Under the pieces are notes generated by a model. It did no database searches and was not told the DNA's origin. It worked only from the letters and a program-made list of their open reading frames with translations. Shown here piece by piece: positions 52,501-61,676 of a DNA stretch of 64,000 nucleotides (positions are counted from its first letter, which is position 1; the number at the start of each line of letters is the position of its first letter). Both the position numbers and the translations under genes were made by a program. The stretch comes from Micavibrio sp. UBA2137 (GTDB lineage Bacteria; Pseudomonadota; Alphaproteobacteria; Micavibrionales; Micavibrionaceae), in assembly GCA_002328415.1 (NCBI GenBank), contig DCXL01000004.1, positions 62,001-126,000 of the forward strand, read 5' to 3'.

Positions 52501-53436
52501 ATGATTATCGTATTTGGTTCTCTTTACATGCAACTTCTCGCTGATGTTGAACAGCTTCCCAAACAGGCGCAAAATCTAAAAGCACCGCAATTGCGTTATT
52601 TTCCAGGGGGAAAGGCGGGTAATCAGGCCTTTGCAGCAGCACGTATGGGTGAAAAGGTTGCTGTTGTTGGTTGTGTTGGGAATGATGATTTTGGACATGA
52701 AATTACAGATAATCTGAAGAAAAACGGCGTGATGACATCGGGAGTGGCGCGCCTGCCTAAACCAACAGGCACATGGATTACACTTAAAAACAAGAATGGT
52801 GAACGCCAGTATATTACTTACGCTGGTGCCAACGAGAAAATTTCAGATGAGCAGGTGCCAGATGAAATTCTTAATGCTGGGAATTATGTGCTCGTTCAAA
52901 TGTCAGATAGTTCTGATGCTGTATTCAAATTGCTGGCCCGCGCCAAGGCACAGGGATGCAAAACGATATTGAATATGTCGCCTGTTATTGAGTTATCGAG
53001 CGATATTTTGAAGAATATAGATATGCTTGTGCTGAACAGCCGCGAGGCTGAAAAGATTGCTAAAAGTCTGAAATTGTCTGGCGAAAATATAGATGTGCAA
53101 ATCGCACGCGCCTTGTCAAAAGGTGGAAAAATAACTGTTATCGTGACATCGGGCGAAAATGGTTCTATTGCAATTCAAGAAAATGGAAAAGGGTATCGTG
53201 TGCCATCTTATCGCCTTGAAGATGACCAGATCGTTGAAAGTGTGAGCGCAGGAGATTGCTACTGCGGAACGCTTGTGGCTTGCCTGCACAAGGGTGATGA
53301 TTTGGACAAAGCGATGCGCTATGCCTCAGTTGCGGCCAGTCTTTCTATTCGTGAGGAGGGCGCACAAAGCTCATTCCCGTTCAGAGCGGATGTGGACGAA
53401 CATATCGATCAGATTGCTGGAGCAACGCCACTCTAA
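52501..53436 (+). CDS. PfkB-family kinase, ribokinase-like
   Basis: A 311-residue ribokinase-fold kinase. It has F-P-G-G-K-A-G-N-Q-A-F-A-A-A-R-M-G near residue 36, V-G-x-V-G-N-D-D-F-G, and the catalytic motif S-A-G-D-C-Y-C-G-T-L near residue 255, where the usual G-A-G-D is S-A-G-D. The substrate is probably ribose or a related sugar. It overlaps the RNB gene's 3' end by four bases, tail to tail. Confidence 0.88.
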   Translation: MIIVFGSLYMQLLADVEQLPKQAQNLKAPQLRYFPGGKAGNQAFAAARMGEKVAVVGCVGNDDFGHEITDNLKKNGVMTSGVARLPKPTGTWITLKNKNGERQYITYAGANEKISDEQVPDEILNAGNYVLVQMSDSSDAVFKLLARAKAQGCKTILNMSPVIELSSDILKNIDMLVLNSREAEKIAKSLKLSGENIDVQIARALSKGGKITVIVTSGENGSIAIQENGKGYRVPSYRLEDDQIVESVSAGDCYCGTLVACLHKGDDLDKAMRYASVAASLSIREEGAQSSFPFRADVDEHIDQIAGATPL

Positions 53437-54980
53437 AAAGGACAGACCTTCATTTCTCCTTGTAAGGGATCAACGGACTCAATTTGGAGGCGTACACGGT
53501 CTCGGCGTGATAAAGTAAGTGGGGCGTCATCATTACGTGAAACGCGAAAGCTGTTATTATCAAGTTTTTCGGCTGTGGTGCCAGATTGTTCATTAAATGT
53601 GTATGCAACGCGTAAACCATTACTAGGGACGAGAAAATCAACGGCACGCTCATTGATGTCTGCCACAAAAAAGGTTGCCCGTTGCCCTTCAAGGCTCTTC
53701 ATCTCTTTTAAAAGTTCATAACGACGTCTATCACGTCGAATGCGTCTTCGCACCTCATCATTTTGATTCAGTTGTCCGCAGATGCTATGGATATTTTCTA
53801 TTTCGATTTGGCTTAACCCAAACCCTGTTTTACCTAGTGCCGTATGCATTGCACGCTGATTAAAAATGTCGGAATAGCGTTGTAGTGGTGAAGAAAAAAG
53901 CGCATATCTGTCAACGCCAAGCGTAAAATGTCCAGTATTATTGGCAGAAAAGAATGAACGGCTTGCAATCCGTTCCTGTAAAATACGAATAACCGCATCA
54001 GAATTACCTTGAACATGTGATTCCTCAACAATGTCAGACAAAATTTGCCATGAACAATCACGTGCATTTTTAGGCAATGCATAGCCTAATTCCCTTAATC
54101 TGATACGCGCTTTTTTGTAATCTTCAGGACGGTAACCTGGTCCATTGACGCGATAAATCTGAGGTACTCCAGCCTCTTCAACAAAGGTGCTCATGTTTGC
54201 ATTAACGCGTAACATAAATTCTGACACAGCATTTCGCCCTGATTCTTCGCAATACTCAATATCGTCGCGATGATCATCAATAATGAGATTTCTGGAGCGA
54301 TAGGCACTGTCAGCGTTTGAGGATTGGCGTTTCAAGATGTCATGACATTCAACAATATCAATTGCAAAACGGTGTCCACGACTGACCCATTCATGGAAAC
54401 TTTCGTAACTATGCTTTTTACGGGAGCGTATTAAACCGTGGCTAAATTCCTGTGAGAGCATTTCGCCATCAGGTGAGTATTTTGCTTCAAAAATTAGAGC
54501 AGGTCTGGTCACCCGAGGTAAGAGGGAAGATGAATTCTCACTAATAACATGTGGCAACATCCGAATTACCTTGGGGTAAACATGAAAAGTAGAAGCGCGT
54601 TGAAACGCTTCACGATCAATATGTGTATCGGGTGCAACAGCCGAGGCAACATCAGTTAAGGCTGTAGCTGTGTACCAGGATCCGTCTGATTGTTTTTCGA
54701 CATAAATAGCATCATCCAAGCTAATAGCATTGCGCGGATCTATCGTGACAAAAGGAATATCGAGAGTGTCACGTCTGTACGTGTCCAAAGTTTCTTCAAG
54801 TGCTGTTTTGGACGCTGTTAAGTGTCGTGCCTCGGAGGTTACAAGTTTTGGAAAATGTCTTGGGATAGCATGTTTTGTGAGAAGGTGATCCTGAATAGAA
54901 GGGGCGGTGCGAGTACGACGTAATGAGACAGGAGGGGGGCGTTTAGCTTGTATAACATCTTGTGCTATCAAACCTGTCAT
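53433..54980 (-). CDS. RNase II/RNB-domain protein missing one active-site Asp
   Basis: A 515-residue protein with a central RNB domain (~70-400) and a C-terminal S1-like OB segment (~440-515). It lacks the cold-shock domains found in RNase II and RNase R. The catalytic loop reads I-D81-P-R-N-A-I-S87-L-D89-D90-A; by alignment to E. coli RNase II D201/D207/D209/D210, the second Asp is Ser. The downstream S-S-P-L-Q-R-Y-S-D segment is retained. It is an RNase II-like enzyme, possibly of reduced or altered activity. Confidence 0.85.
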   Translation of the reverse strand: MTGLIAQDVIQAKRPPPVSLRRTRTAPSIQDHLLTKHAIPRHFPKLVTSEARHLTASKTALEETLDTYRRDTLDIPFVTIDPRNAISLDDAIYVEKQSDGSWYTATALTDVASAVAPDTHIDREAFQRASTFHVYPKVIRMLPHVISENSSSLLPRVTRPALIFEAKYSPDGEMLSQEFSHGLIRSRKKHSYESFHEWVSRGHRFAIDIVECHDILKRQSSNADSAYRSRNLIIDDHRDDIEYCEESGRNAVSEFMLRVNANMSTFVEEAGVPQIYRVNGPGYRPEDYKKARIRLRELGYALPKNARDCSWQILSDIVEESHVQGNSDAVIRILQERIASRSFFSANNTGHFTLGVDRYALFSSPLQRYSDIFNQRAMHTALGKTGFGLSQIEIENIHSICGQLNQNDEVRRRIRRDRRRYELLKEMKSLEGQRATFFVADINERAVDFLVPSNGLRVAYTFNEQSGTTAEKLDNNSFRVSRNDDAPLTLSRRDRVRLQIESVDPLQGEMKVCPF

Positions 54981-55031
54981 GTTTTACGCATCCCCTTTAT
55001 TAGCATTCACTGCTATTGTAAAAAAAGACAG

Positions 55032-55322
55032 CTACGATGCAAAGGACTCAATGAATTTTGCTAACAGGATATCTTTTTTTGTTATGCCGCCTGCATCATG
55101 AGAAGTCAGAGAGATGTGTACTTCGTTATAGCTGTTTGACCAGTCAGGATGATGGTCCATTTTTTCAGCCTTGAGCGCGATAGCTGACATAAAGCCCCAA
55201 GCCTCGATAAAATTTTTGAATTCAAAGCTCTTTGAAATGGTATCTCCGCTTTGGTCGTGTTTCCACCCAGAAAGACTTTTTAGGCTGTCTTTCAGCTCAT
55301 TTACATCTAAACAATCACTCAT
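55032..55322 (-). CDS. phhB: Pterin-4a-carbinolamine dehydratase
   Basis: A 96-residue enzyme, the normal family size, that recycles pterin cofactor after aromatic amino acid hydroxylation. The active-site segment M-D-H-H-P-D-W-S-N-S-Y-N-E-V and T/S-H-D-A-G-G-I-T are intact. The start at 55322 is chosen over an upstream in-frame ATG because AAGGA lies nine bases ahead of it. Confidence 0.92.
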   Translation of the reverse strand: MSDCLDVNELKDSLKSLSGWKHDQSGDTISKSFEFKNFIEAWGFMSAIALKAEKMDHHPDWSNSYNEVHISLTSHDAGGITKKDILLAKFIESFAS

Positions 55323-55403
55323 TTGATAAATTCCTTTTTCTAGCGTAAAGTAGTGCAATCAACTTATGATTCTGAACTGTAAAGGGCAAGGGGCTTTCCT
55401 TAT

Positions 55404-55853
55404 ATGTCAGTAACTGCGTCTCAAAAGCGAAATATCATTATGCATATTGGGCAAGCGCCAAGCCTTGATGATTTGTCGACAATCGCACACGCCTTGCTGG
55501 AAACACTTCCCGAAGAAATTATTGAACTTGTTGAAAAAAAGCTCGTCATTGAAATCGAGGACATGCCTGAAGATTATGTTCTGGATGATATGGATGTCGA
55601 GAACGCCTATGATCTTGTGGCCATCTATAAACCTGGTGGAGAGATGAATAACGGGGTTAAGCGCACGCAGTCAGATTCTGATGATGTGCTCATCCTCTAT
55701 CGCCGTCCCATTTTGGATTATTGGTGCGAGGAGGGTGCCGATTTCAATGATTTGGTCCGTCAAATATTGATTGAAGAGATTGGCGCACATTTTGAATTCT
55801 CAGATGATGACATCGAAGAAATGGTCTCCCGTCATCACCCATGCATGCTTTAA
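55404..55853 (+). CDS. Minimal zincin-like (PF06262-type) protein without the zinc motif
   Basis: A 149-residue protein with the layout of short alphaproteobacterial metallopeptidases: an N-terminal helical part, V-L-I-L-Y-R-R-P-I-L, then the helix L-V-R-Q-I-L-I-E124-E125-I-G-A128-H129-F. In the family this reads H-E-I-G-H-H-F. Here the first His is Glu and the second ligand is Ala, so zinc binding is unlikely. It is divergent from phhB. A pseudo-enzyme or binding protein is likely. Confidence 0.75.
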   Translation: MSVTASQKRNIIMHIGQAPSLDDLSTIAHALLETLPEEIIELVEKKLVIEIEDMPEDYVLDDMDVENAYDLVAIYKPGGEMNNGVKRTQSDSDDVLILYRRPILDYWCEEGADFNDLVRQILIEEIGAHFEFSDDDIEEMVSRHHPCML

Positions 55854-55855
55854 AA

Positions 55856-57799
55856 CTACGCGGCTAAGCCTTTTGACATGAAGGTCGTCAGGCGTCTTGC
55901 AAAGGCGTTAGGGTCGGGAACTTGTTCACCCAGTGCAATTCTTGCCTGATCCAAAAGTAAGTAAGCCGCATCATTGATAATCGCCTTATTATCAGATTGT
56001 CCTGACAAAGCCTTAACCAGCGCGTGGTCTGGGTTAATCTCCAAAACGCGTTTACTCTCTGGTGTGTAATGCTGATGGATTTTAAGGACGCGCTCCATAT
56101 GAATATCAACGCCTGTATCAGAGGCCACAAGACACACAGGCGAATCTGTGAGGCGAGAGGATAGGCGGACATCCTCGACATCCTCCTTCAATATTGTCTT
56201 TAATTGCGCTAGCAAAGGGTCAAGTGAAGATGTGTCGGCTTCTTTTTTCTTATCTTTAGCCTTTGCGTTCTTATCAGTTTTTGTTTCATCACCTTCAATT
56301 TCAGAAAGGTCAATTTGCCCCTTTGTGACCGAGGTAAATTCAAAGCCTTCATATTGCTGAACCGTTGGAATCCAGAAATCATCAATTGTATCTTTGAATA
56401 GCAGGACTTCTATCCCGCGTGAGACAAGGCCTTCAATTTGGGGTGAATTGCGCAACGTTTGCAGATTTTCACCACTAATGAAGTAAATCTTTTTCTGGCC
56501 CTCTTTCATACGCGAGACATAATCGGCAAGCGTTGTCTGCTTTTCTGTGTCATGTGTTGAATAGAAATAGCAGAGTTTGAGAAGGTCTTGCGTATAATCA
56601 CGTGCGTCATAAAGCCCTTCTTTGAGTACGGGCCCAAATTCGTTCCAAAACGCCATATATTTGTCATTGTCCTTTTCAGCTAATGTCTGAAGTTCTTTCA
56701 GCGTTTTCGTGGCAATGCCATTGCGGATTTTCGTGACAACAGGGTTTGTCTGAAGCATTTCACGTGAGATATTGAGTGAAAGGTCCTGTGTATCAATCAC
56801 ACCACGCAAGAAGCGTAACCAAGGAAAGACAAGGTTTTCACACTGGTCTGTAATAAAAACACGCTTAACGTACAGCTTTAGCGCATTTTTGCGGGAAGGA
56901 TCGTACAGATCCCAAGGGCGCGCGCTTGGCACAAAAAGCAAACCTGTGTATTCAATGATACCCTCGGCGCGCCAATGAAGCGTGAGCGCGGGTGTATCCA
57001 TGGACAGCCCATTGGAAACCTGTTGATAAAAATGTGCATAATCCTCATCTGAGATGTCAGATTTTGTACGTGTCCAAAGAGCTTTAGCCGTATTGGCAGG
57101 TGTTTCATCATCGCGCTCTTCACCAAGAAAAACAGGTAAATCAATATGGTCTGACCATTGGGTGATGATATTTTGCAATTTGGCGTGCTCAATATATTCG
57201 CGTGCATCCTCTTTGAGATGACACGTAATGACTGTGCCGTGGGGCAAGCTGCTTGACTTATCGCTTGCCTTGGAAAGTGTGTAGCCTGTACGTCCATCTG
57301 ATTCCCAGATCCAAGCGTCCTTTTCACCAGCTTTGCGTGAGGTGACAGTAACTTTATTAGCCACCATGAAGGATGCATAAAACCCGACACCAAATTGACC
57401 AATCAGATTAAGGCTGTCTTTATCGCTGTTCTGGCTCTTAAGTTGTTCCATCAGTGCACGTGTACCTGACTTTGCGATGGTTCCGAGGTTTTCAACCAGC
57501 TCATCATGTGACATGCCTATGCCATTATCGGCAATGGTGAGCGTGTTTTTATCCTTATCCGTTGTAATCCGTATCTGATAATCAGGAGAAGAACTTACAA
57601 GTTCAGGGTTTTTAACCGTTTCGTAGCGCAAGCGGTCACAAGCATCAGCCGCATTCGAAATCAATTCTCGCAGGAACACATCGCGGTTTGAATAAAGCGC
57701 ATTGGCAACGATATCAAGCAGACGCCCAACATCAGCTTCAAACTGCTTTGTTTGTGATTTTGTTTCTTTTGATTTCTTTGTCGCTGTTTCTTTTGCCAT
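55856..57799 (-). CDS. htpG: HSP90-family chaperone HtpG
   Basis: A 647-residue HSP90. The ATPase domain has E-L-I-S-N-A-A-D-A, D-N-G-I-G-M and G-Q-F-G-V-G-F-Y; the middle domain has the catalytic-loop segment S-L-N-I-S-R-E-M-L-Q; a dimerisation domain follows, with a Lys/Asp-rich linker around residue 500. The start at 57799 follows GGAG by seven bases. The gene lies 20 bases after pdxH and probably shares its promoter. Confidence 0.96.
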   Translation of the reverse strand: MAKETATKKSKETKSQTKQFEADVGRLLDIVANALYSNRDVFLRELISNAADACDRLRYETVKNPELVSSSPDYQIRITTDKDKNTLTIADNGIGMSHDELVENLGTIAKSGTRALMEQLKSQNSDKDSLNLIGQFGVGFYASFMVANKVTVTSRKAGEKDAWIWESDGRTGYTLSKASDKSSSLPHGTVITCHLKEDAREYIEHAKLQNIITQWSDHIDLPVFLGEERDDETPANTAKALWTRTKSDISDEDYAHFYQQVSNGLSMDTPALTLHWRAEGIIEYTGLLFVPSARPWDLYDPSRKNALKLYVKRVFITDQCENLVFPWLRFLRGVIDTQDLSLNISREMLQTNPVVTKIRNGIATKTLKELQTLAEKDNDKYMAFWNEFGPVLKEGLYDARDYTQDLLKLCYFYSTHDTEKQTTLADYVSRMKEGQKKIYFISGENLQTLRNSPQIEGLVSRGIEVLLFKDTIDDFWIPTVQQYEGFEFTSVTKGQIDLSEIEGDETKTDKNAKAKDKKKEADTSSLDPLLAQLKTILKEDVEDVRLSSRLTDSPVCLVASDTGVDIHMERVLKIHQHYTPESKRVLEINPDHALVKALSGQSDNKAIINDAAYLLLDQARIALGEQVPDPNAFARRLTTFMSKGLAA

Positions 57800-57819
57800 T
57801 TTCCTACTCCTTTGCCGTC

Positions 57820-58419
57820 TTACGGATAAAGTCGTGTGTGTTTCCAATTTTTGCCCGAACGTTTAAAAACAAGACGGTCGTGCAACCGATACGGCATTTC
57901 CTGCCAGAATTCAATGGTTTCAGGAATTACGCGAAAACCAGACCAATGGGGTGGGCGGGTAACGTCTTTGCCTTCAAATTCTTTTTCGTATTTTTCAATG
58001 CGTTTTAAAAAAGTTTCCCTATCAGGCAATTCGTTTGACTGTCGCGAGGCCCATGCACCAATTTGGCTCCCGCGGGGACGTGTCGCAAAATAGGCATCGG
58101 CTTCTTCATTATCGACAGTCACAACAGCACCTTCAAAGCGTACTTGCCTGTTTTGTGTCTTCCAGTGAAAACAGAGTGCTGCACGACCAGTTGCGAGAAT
58201 GTCGCGTCCTTTGTGACTTTCGAAATTGGTATAAAAGGTGATCCCCTTGTTTGAATAATCTTTCATGAGAACCATACGCGAGGAGGGATATCCACGCGCG
58301 TCCGCTGTGCTCAGGCACATCGTATTTGGATAATCGCTTTCGGTTTTTTCAGCCTGTTTGAACCATGTATCAAAAAGTGAAAAGGGGGATTTCGTATCTT
58401 GTATTAGCCTGTCGTGCAT
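57820..58419 (-). CDS. pdxH: Pyridoxamine 5'-phosphate oxidase
   Basis: A 199-residue FMN enzyme making pyridoxal 5'-phosphate from the pyridoxine or pyridoxamine phosphate. It has P-S-S-R-M-V-L-M-K-D-Y, F-Y-T-N-F-E-S-H-K-G, R-Q-V-R-F-E-G and the C-terminal R-L-H-D-R-L-V-F-K-R. The start at 58419 follows GAGG by seven bases; that site itself includes the alternative ATG at 58431. Confidence 0.95.
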   Translation of the reverse strand: MHDRLIQDTKSPFSLFDTWFKQAEKTESDYPNTMCLSTADARGYPSSRMVLMKDYSNKGITFYTNFESHKGRDILATGRAALCFHWKTQNRQVRFEGAVVTVDNEEADAYFATRPRGSQIGAWASRQSNELPDRETFLKRIEKYEKEFEGKDVTRPPHWSGFRVIPETIEFWQEMPYRLHDRLVFKRSGKNWKHTRLYP

Positions 58420-58452
58420 AGTTTTCCTCATAAAATTAAAAATAAATATAGA

Positions 58453-58480
58453 AAACGAAGGAATTAAATCCAGTTTCAAG
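58453..58480 (-). promoter_or_regulatory. Candidate RpoH-type promoter for pdxH-htpG
   Basis: On the minus strand CTTGAA (58475-58480) is followed after 14 bases by CTTCGTTT (58453-58460), compared with the sigma-32 consensus CTTGAA/CCCCATnT. The -10 match is partial. It lies just upstream of pdxH, ahead of htpG. Confidence 0.35.
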
Positions 58481-58546
58481 TATTAGTATTACCAGACGTT
58501 TTAATAATAATGCGTCTTATAAAAACATAACTATGAGGAATCAGAT

Positions 58547-59038
58547 ATGAAAACATTTTTTACACTGGCAATTGCCGTTGTTGCACTTGGTCTAGCGGGA
58601 TGCGCACAAAATGGTGCGTACACAGGCCCACAATTGAATAAGCAAACAGGTGGTGCCGTCGCTGGTGCGATCGGTGGTGGTCTTCTTGGATCACAAGTTG
58701 GTGGCGGTAGTGGCCAGCTTTGGGCAACAGGTGTTGGCGTTCTTCTTGGAACATTGGTTGGTAGCGAGATCGGTAAATCACTCGACCGTGCTGACCAGGC
58801 CTATGCAGCACAAGCAGTTCAGCAATCATATAACGCACCAATTGGTGAAACTGTCAGCTGGGTGAACCCTGAATCAGGTAACTCAGGTACATATACACCG
58901 GTTAACGAAGGTTATGCGAATAACTCAGGCCGTTACTGCCGTGAATACAGACAGACAGTTGTTATCGATGGTCGTTCAGAAACAGCCTATGGTACAGCTT
59001 GTCAAAACCCAGATGGCACATGGCAAGTTCAAGGGTAA
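58547..59038 (+). CDS. Glycine-zipper (17-kDa surface-antigen-like) lipoprotein
   Basis: A 163-residue lipoprotein with lipobox G-L-A-G-C19. Its central glycine-zipper region (~33-80) has A-G-A-I-G-G-G-L-L-G-S and L-V-G-S-E-I-G-K-S. The C-terminal domain has C-R-E-Y-R-Q-T-V-V-I-D-G-R and a second Cys. This resembles the rickettsial 17-kDa antigen. It is probably anchored in the outer membrane and has its own terminator. Confidence 0.88.
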   Translation: MKTFFTLAIAVVALGLAGCAQNGAYTGPQLNKQTGGAVAGAIGGGLLGSQVGGGSGQLWATGVGVLLGTLVGSEIGKSLDRADQAYAAQAVQQSYNAPIGETVSWVNPESGNSGTYTPVNEGYANNSGRYCREYRQTVVIDGRSETAYGTACQNPDGTWQVQG

Positions 59039-59067
59039 TGATTTATCCTGATAACATAAGAGATAAG

Positions 59068-59092
59068 AAACCGGCTTTTAGCCGGTTTTTTT
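59068..59092 (+). terminator. Terminator after the glycine-zipper lipoprotein
   Basis: AAACCGGC (59068-59075), five-base loop, GCCGGTTT (59081-59088), then T-run. The opposing gene's stop codon lies in the loop and its T-G end codons in the stem. Confidence 0.8.
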
Positions 59093-60640
59093 TGTGTCAT
59101 CTTCTTTATCGTTTTTCTCAGATGGTGCTTCGGTTGTTGTTTGGGTGGTACCCCCACCAAGTCCAGGTGCGCTGGGTATGGCCATTGGTGCAACTTGCGG
59201 CGCAATATCGGGTTTAATGGGCGCAGGACCTGATGGGCCAGCAGCAGGTACAGCCTTTGGTGCTAAACCTTTGGTAAGTTCTTTTTGAAACTCAGGGTCA
59301 TTGACCGTCTGTTCAAGCGAGGCAGTGACCTCAGGATGAAGGCCACTTTCTTGGATGATTGCTTTAACGTCATCTATTGTAACGTTCTCACCAATTTTAC
59401 GCTTATCGAAAATTTCTTTCTGTAGAAGTTGCAGCTTGTCATATTGGCTGTTCTTTTTAATGGATTTAAACTCAATTTCGGCAAATTGGCGCGGGTCCTT
59501 GCCGCCACTTAATGCTGTTTCAAATGCTTTACCGGCTGCCTGTAGGGCCGAGGCGCACCATCCAAAGACACCGCCTTGCATAAGGCGCACATTTTGCGCA
59601 TTGGCAGCCTCCATAAACGGGCGCGCACTTTCTTGTGCAATCCCCTTTGCGAGGACCATTTCAAAGGTGTCCTCAATCTTTTTAAAGTGATTTTCCTTTT
59701 TTTGATCTTCATCTAAAAACGCATTGAAATGGCCTTCAATTTCAGTTTCACCTAACAAGGCCACATCCAAACAGTCCTGCAAAAGCATTGCATTGGTTTT
59801 AACAAGCGGATCCTGACTTGTAAGTAGTGCCGCGGTTAAAATATGTTCTGGCAGTGCCCCATTCCACGCCATTTCCTGTGCGGGTTTACAAAAGGCCCAC
59901 CATTGCGAGAAGCTGATTTGTTCAAAGCTGTCATTAATGGCTTTGGCTGTCTTCAAAGGCGTTTTAATGGGGTCAAACTCTGGATCCTTTTGATTGAGAA
60001 CTTTAATCCAAACCTCACGCACCGTTTCATAAGAGAGCGGGTAGGGATAGTGCCAGGGACGTGAATTGGCCTTGGCGAGCATTGTATCGAGCGCACGTTC
60101 GGCGGCGAGGGATGTAATAAATACATCATGTTCTTGCTCGCATAAAATAAAGACAGAAAAGATATCGGCAGTTAGATTAGCCTTAGCCATGCTAAGGGGC
60201 GAGCGTTTGGGCACCATCGGGCCGCGAATGGCGCTTGATCTATATTTCGGTGTGTCGAGCAGTTCAGCCGCCATAATGGCATGACATCCATAGTGATAAA
60301 CATCGGCTAAAATAGCCTCGCTTGTGCCGTAGTCATCAACGTTAATTGTGATAACGCCTATTGACGATCTGATTTTCTTGAAACCGAACCATTTCATTTG
60401 GGTTTCAATCGCAAGTCCGTGAAAGCCCGATTTTTGCGTTGATTTGGTCTTGCGCAGTATATTCATGGCAATCGAGCCCGCAGGATGTAAATCAAGATGT
60501 GAACGCGCCATTTCAATCGCATCATTGCGCTGTCCGCGATGGTGCAAAATAAATTTAAGCTGAAGCTCAGGGAATCTCTTATTTACAGCCTCTGTAAAGC
60601 CTTGTGTAAATTCGTGAACCTGTTCGATATTCTCAATCAT
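59078..60640 (-). CDS. Large cytoplasmic protein of unknown function
   Basis: A 520-residue protein with no signal peptide or membrane segment. An N-terminal alpha/beta region (~1-165) contains I-G-V-I-T-I-N-V-D-D-Y-G-T-S-E and Y-H-Y-G-C-H-A-I-M-A-A-E-L-L-D. A long helical middle runs to ~440, with several H-x-x-E-like but unconvincing motifs. The C-terminal tail (~445-520) is Pro/Ala/Gly/Thr-rich and ends in acidic and basic residues. I do not recognise a family. It reads divergently from fabI. Confidence 0.7.
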   Translation of the reverse strand: MIENIEQVHEFTQGFTEAVNKRFPELQLKFILHHRGQRNDAIEMARSHLDLHPAGSIAMNILRKTKSTQKSGFHGLAIETQMKWFGFKKIRSSIGVITINVDDYGTSEAILADVYHYGCHAIMAAELLDTPKYRSSAIRGPMVPKRSPLSMAKANLTADIFSVFILCEQEHDVFITSLAAERALDTMLAKANSRPWHYPYPLSYETVREVWIKVLNQKDPEFDPIKTPLKTAKAINDSFEQISFSQWWAFCKPAQEMAWNGALPEHILTAALLTSQDPLVKTNAMLLQDCLDVALLGETEIEGHFNAFLDEDQKKENHFKKIEDTFEMVLAKGIAQESARPFMEAANAQNVRLMQGGVFGWCASALQAAGKAFETALSGGKDPRQFAEIEFKSIKKNSQYDKLQLLQKEIFDKRKIGENVTIDDVKAIIQESGLHPEVTASLEQTVNDPEFQKELTKGLAPKAVPAAGPSGPAPIKPDIAPQVAPMAIPSAPGLGGGTTQTTTEAPSEKNDKEDDTKKTG

Positions 60641-60798
60641 GGGTGAAAGCCTATCATAGAGGAGTTAACACTTCACTACTTGAAAGAGTGTGAAACATTT
60701 TGTGCTGAAAACAGACTGGATATTCCTTTGTAGTCTGTGTAGGATGCCAATCATAACAAAAACGAAAAGAAATAATAATAGAAAAAGGACTTAAATTC

Positions 60799-61671
60799 AT
60801 GTCACTCATGTCAAGAAAAAAAGGGTTAATTATGGGCGTTGCCAATGAACGCTCAATTGCATGGGGAATGGCCCAGGCTTTGGCCGATCAAGGTGCAGAG
60901 CTTGCCTTTACTTATCAAGGAGAGGCCTTGGAGAAACGTGTGAGACCACTGGCCGAGCGTGTAGACAGCCAGATTGTCCTTCCATGTGATGTGACAGATG
61001 AAAGTTCTATTAGCGCGACTTTCGAGGCAATTAAAGAGCAATGGGGTGAGATAGATTTTGTTGTGCATGCGATTGCCTTTTCAGACAAAAATGAGCTTGA
61101 TGGCGATTATGTTGATACAACGCGTGAGAATTTCCTTAAGACAATGGATATCTCGGTCTTCTCTTTCACATCAGTTGCCAAGCATGCGGCCAATTTGATG
61201 CGTGAGGGCGGCTCACTTGTGACGCTCACTTACTATGGTGCTGAGCGTGTGATGCCACATTATAATGTCATGGGCGTGGCAAAAGCCGCACTGGAAGCCT
61301 CTGTGCGCTATTTGGCGGTTGATTTGGGTAAGAAGAATATCCGTGTGAATGCAATTTCAGCAGGCCCTATCAAGACATTGGCAGCAAGCGGGATTGGCGA
61401 TTTCCGTTATATCCTGAAATGGAATGAGCTGAACTCTCCACTCAAGCGTAATGTCACACTTGAAGATGTTGGCCGTTCAGGGCTTTACCTGCTTTCTGAT
61501 CTTGGGTCAGGTGTCACAGGTGAGGTTCTCCATGTTGATTCTGGATATCATACAGTTGGTATGGTGGCCATTGATGCTGCAGGCGAAACAGCCGAGCTTT
61601 TGAACGGCATTGCGCCTAAAAAATCTGATGACCAAAAAGATGCGCAAAAAGATGGCGGTCAGGCAGCTTAA
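60799..61671 (+). CDS. fabI: Enoyl-[acyl-carrier-protein] reductase FabI
   Basis: A 290-residue NADH-dependent enoyl-ACP reductase completing fatty-acid elongation. The N-terminal cofactor motif is G-V-A-N-E-R-S-I-A-W-G. The catalytic Tyr/Lys pair is in Y-G-A-E-R-V-M-P-H-Y-N-V-M-G-V-A-K-A-A-L-E. The last ~25 residues are a polar Lys/Asp/Gln tail. It leads a tight operon with a thioesterase and sppA. Confidence 0.96.
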   Translation: MSLMSRKKGLIMGVANERSIAWGMAQALADQGAELAFTYQGEALEKRVRPLAERVDSQIVLPCDVTDESSISATFEAIKEQWGEIDFVVHAIAFSDKNELDGDYVDTTRENFLKTMDISVFSFTSVAKHAANLMREGGSLVTLTYYGAERVMPHYNVMGVAKAALEASVRYLAVDLGKKNIRVNAISAGPIKTLAASGIGDFRYILKWNELNSPLKRNVTLEDVGRSGLYLLSDLGSGVTGEVLHVDSGYHTVGMVAIDAAGETAELLNGIAPKKSDDQKDAQKDGGQAA

Positions 61672-61676
61672 GAGTC

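Noticed and set aside
53433..53436. Four-base overlap between the ribokinase-like and RNB gene ends
   Set aside because: Convergent stop overlap only; no regulatory meaning apparent.
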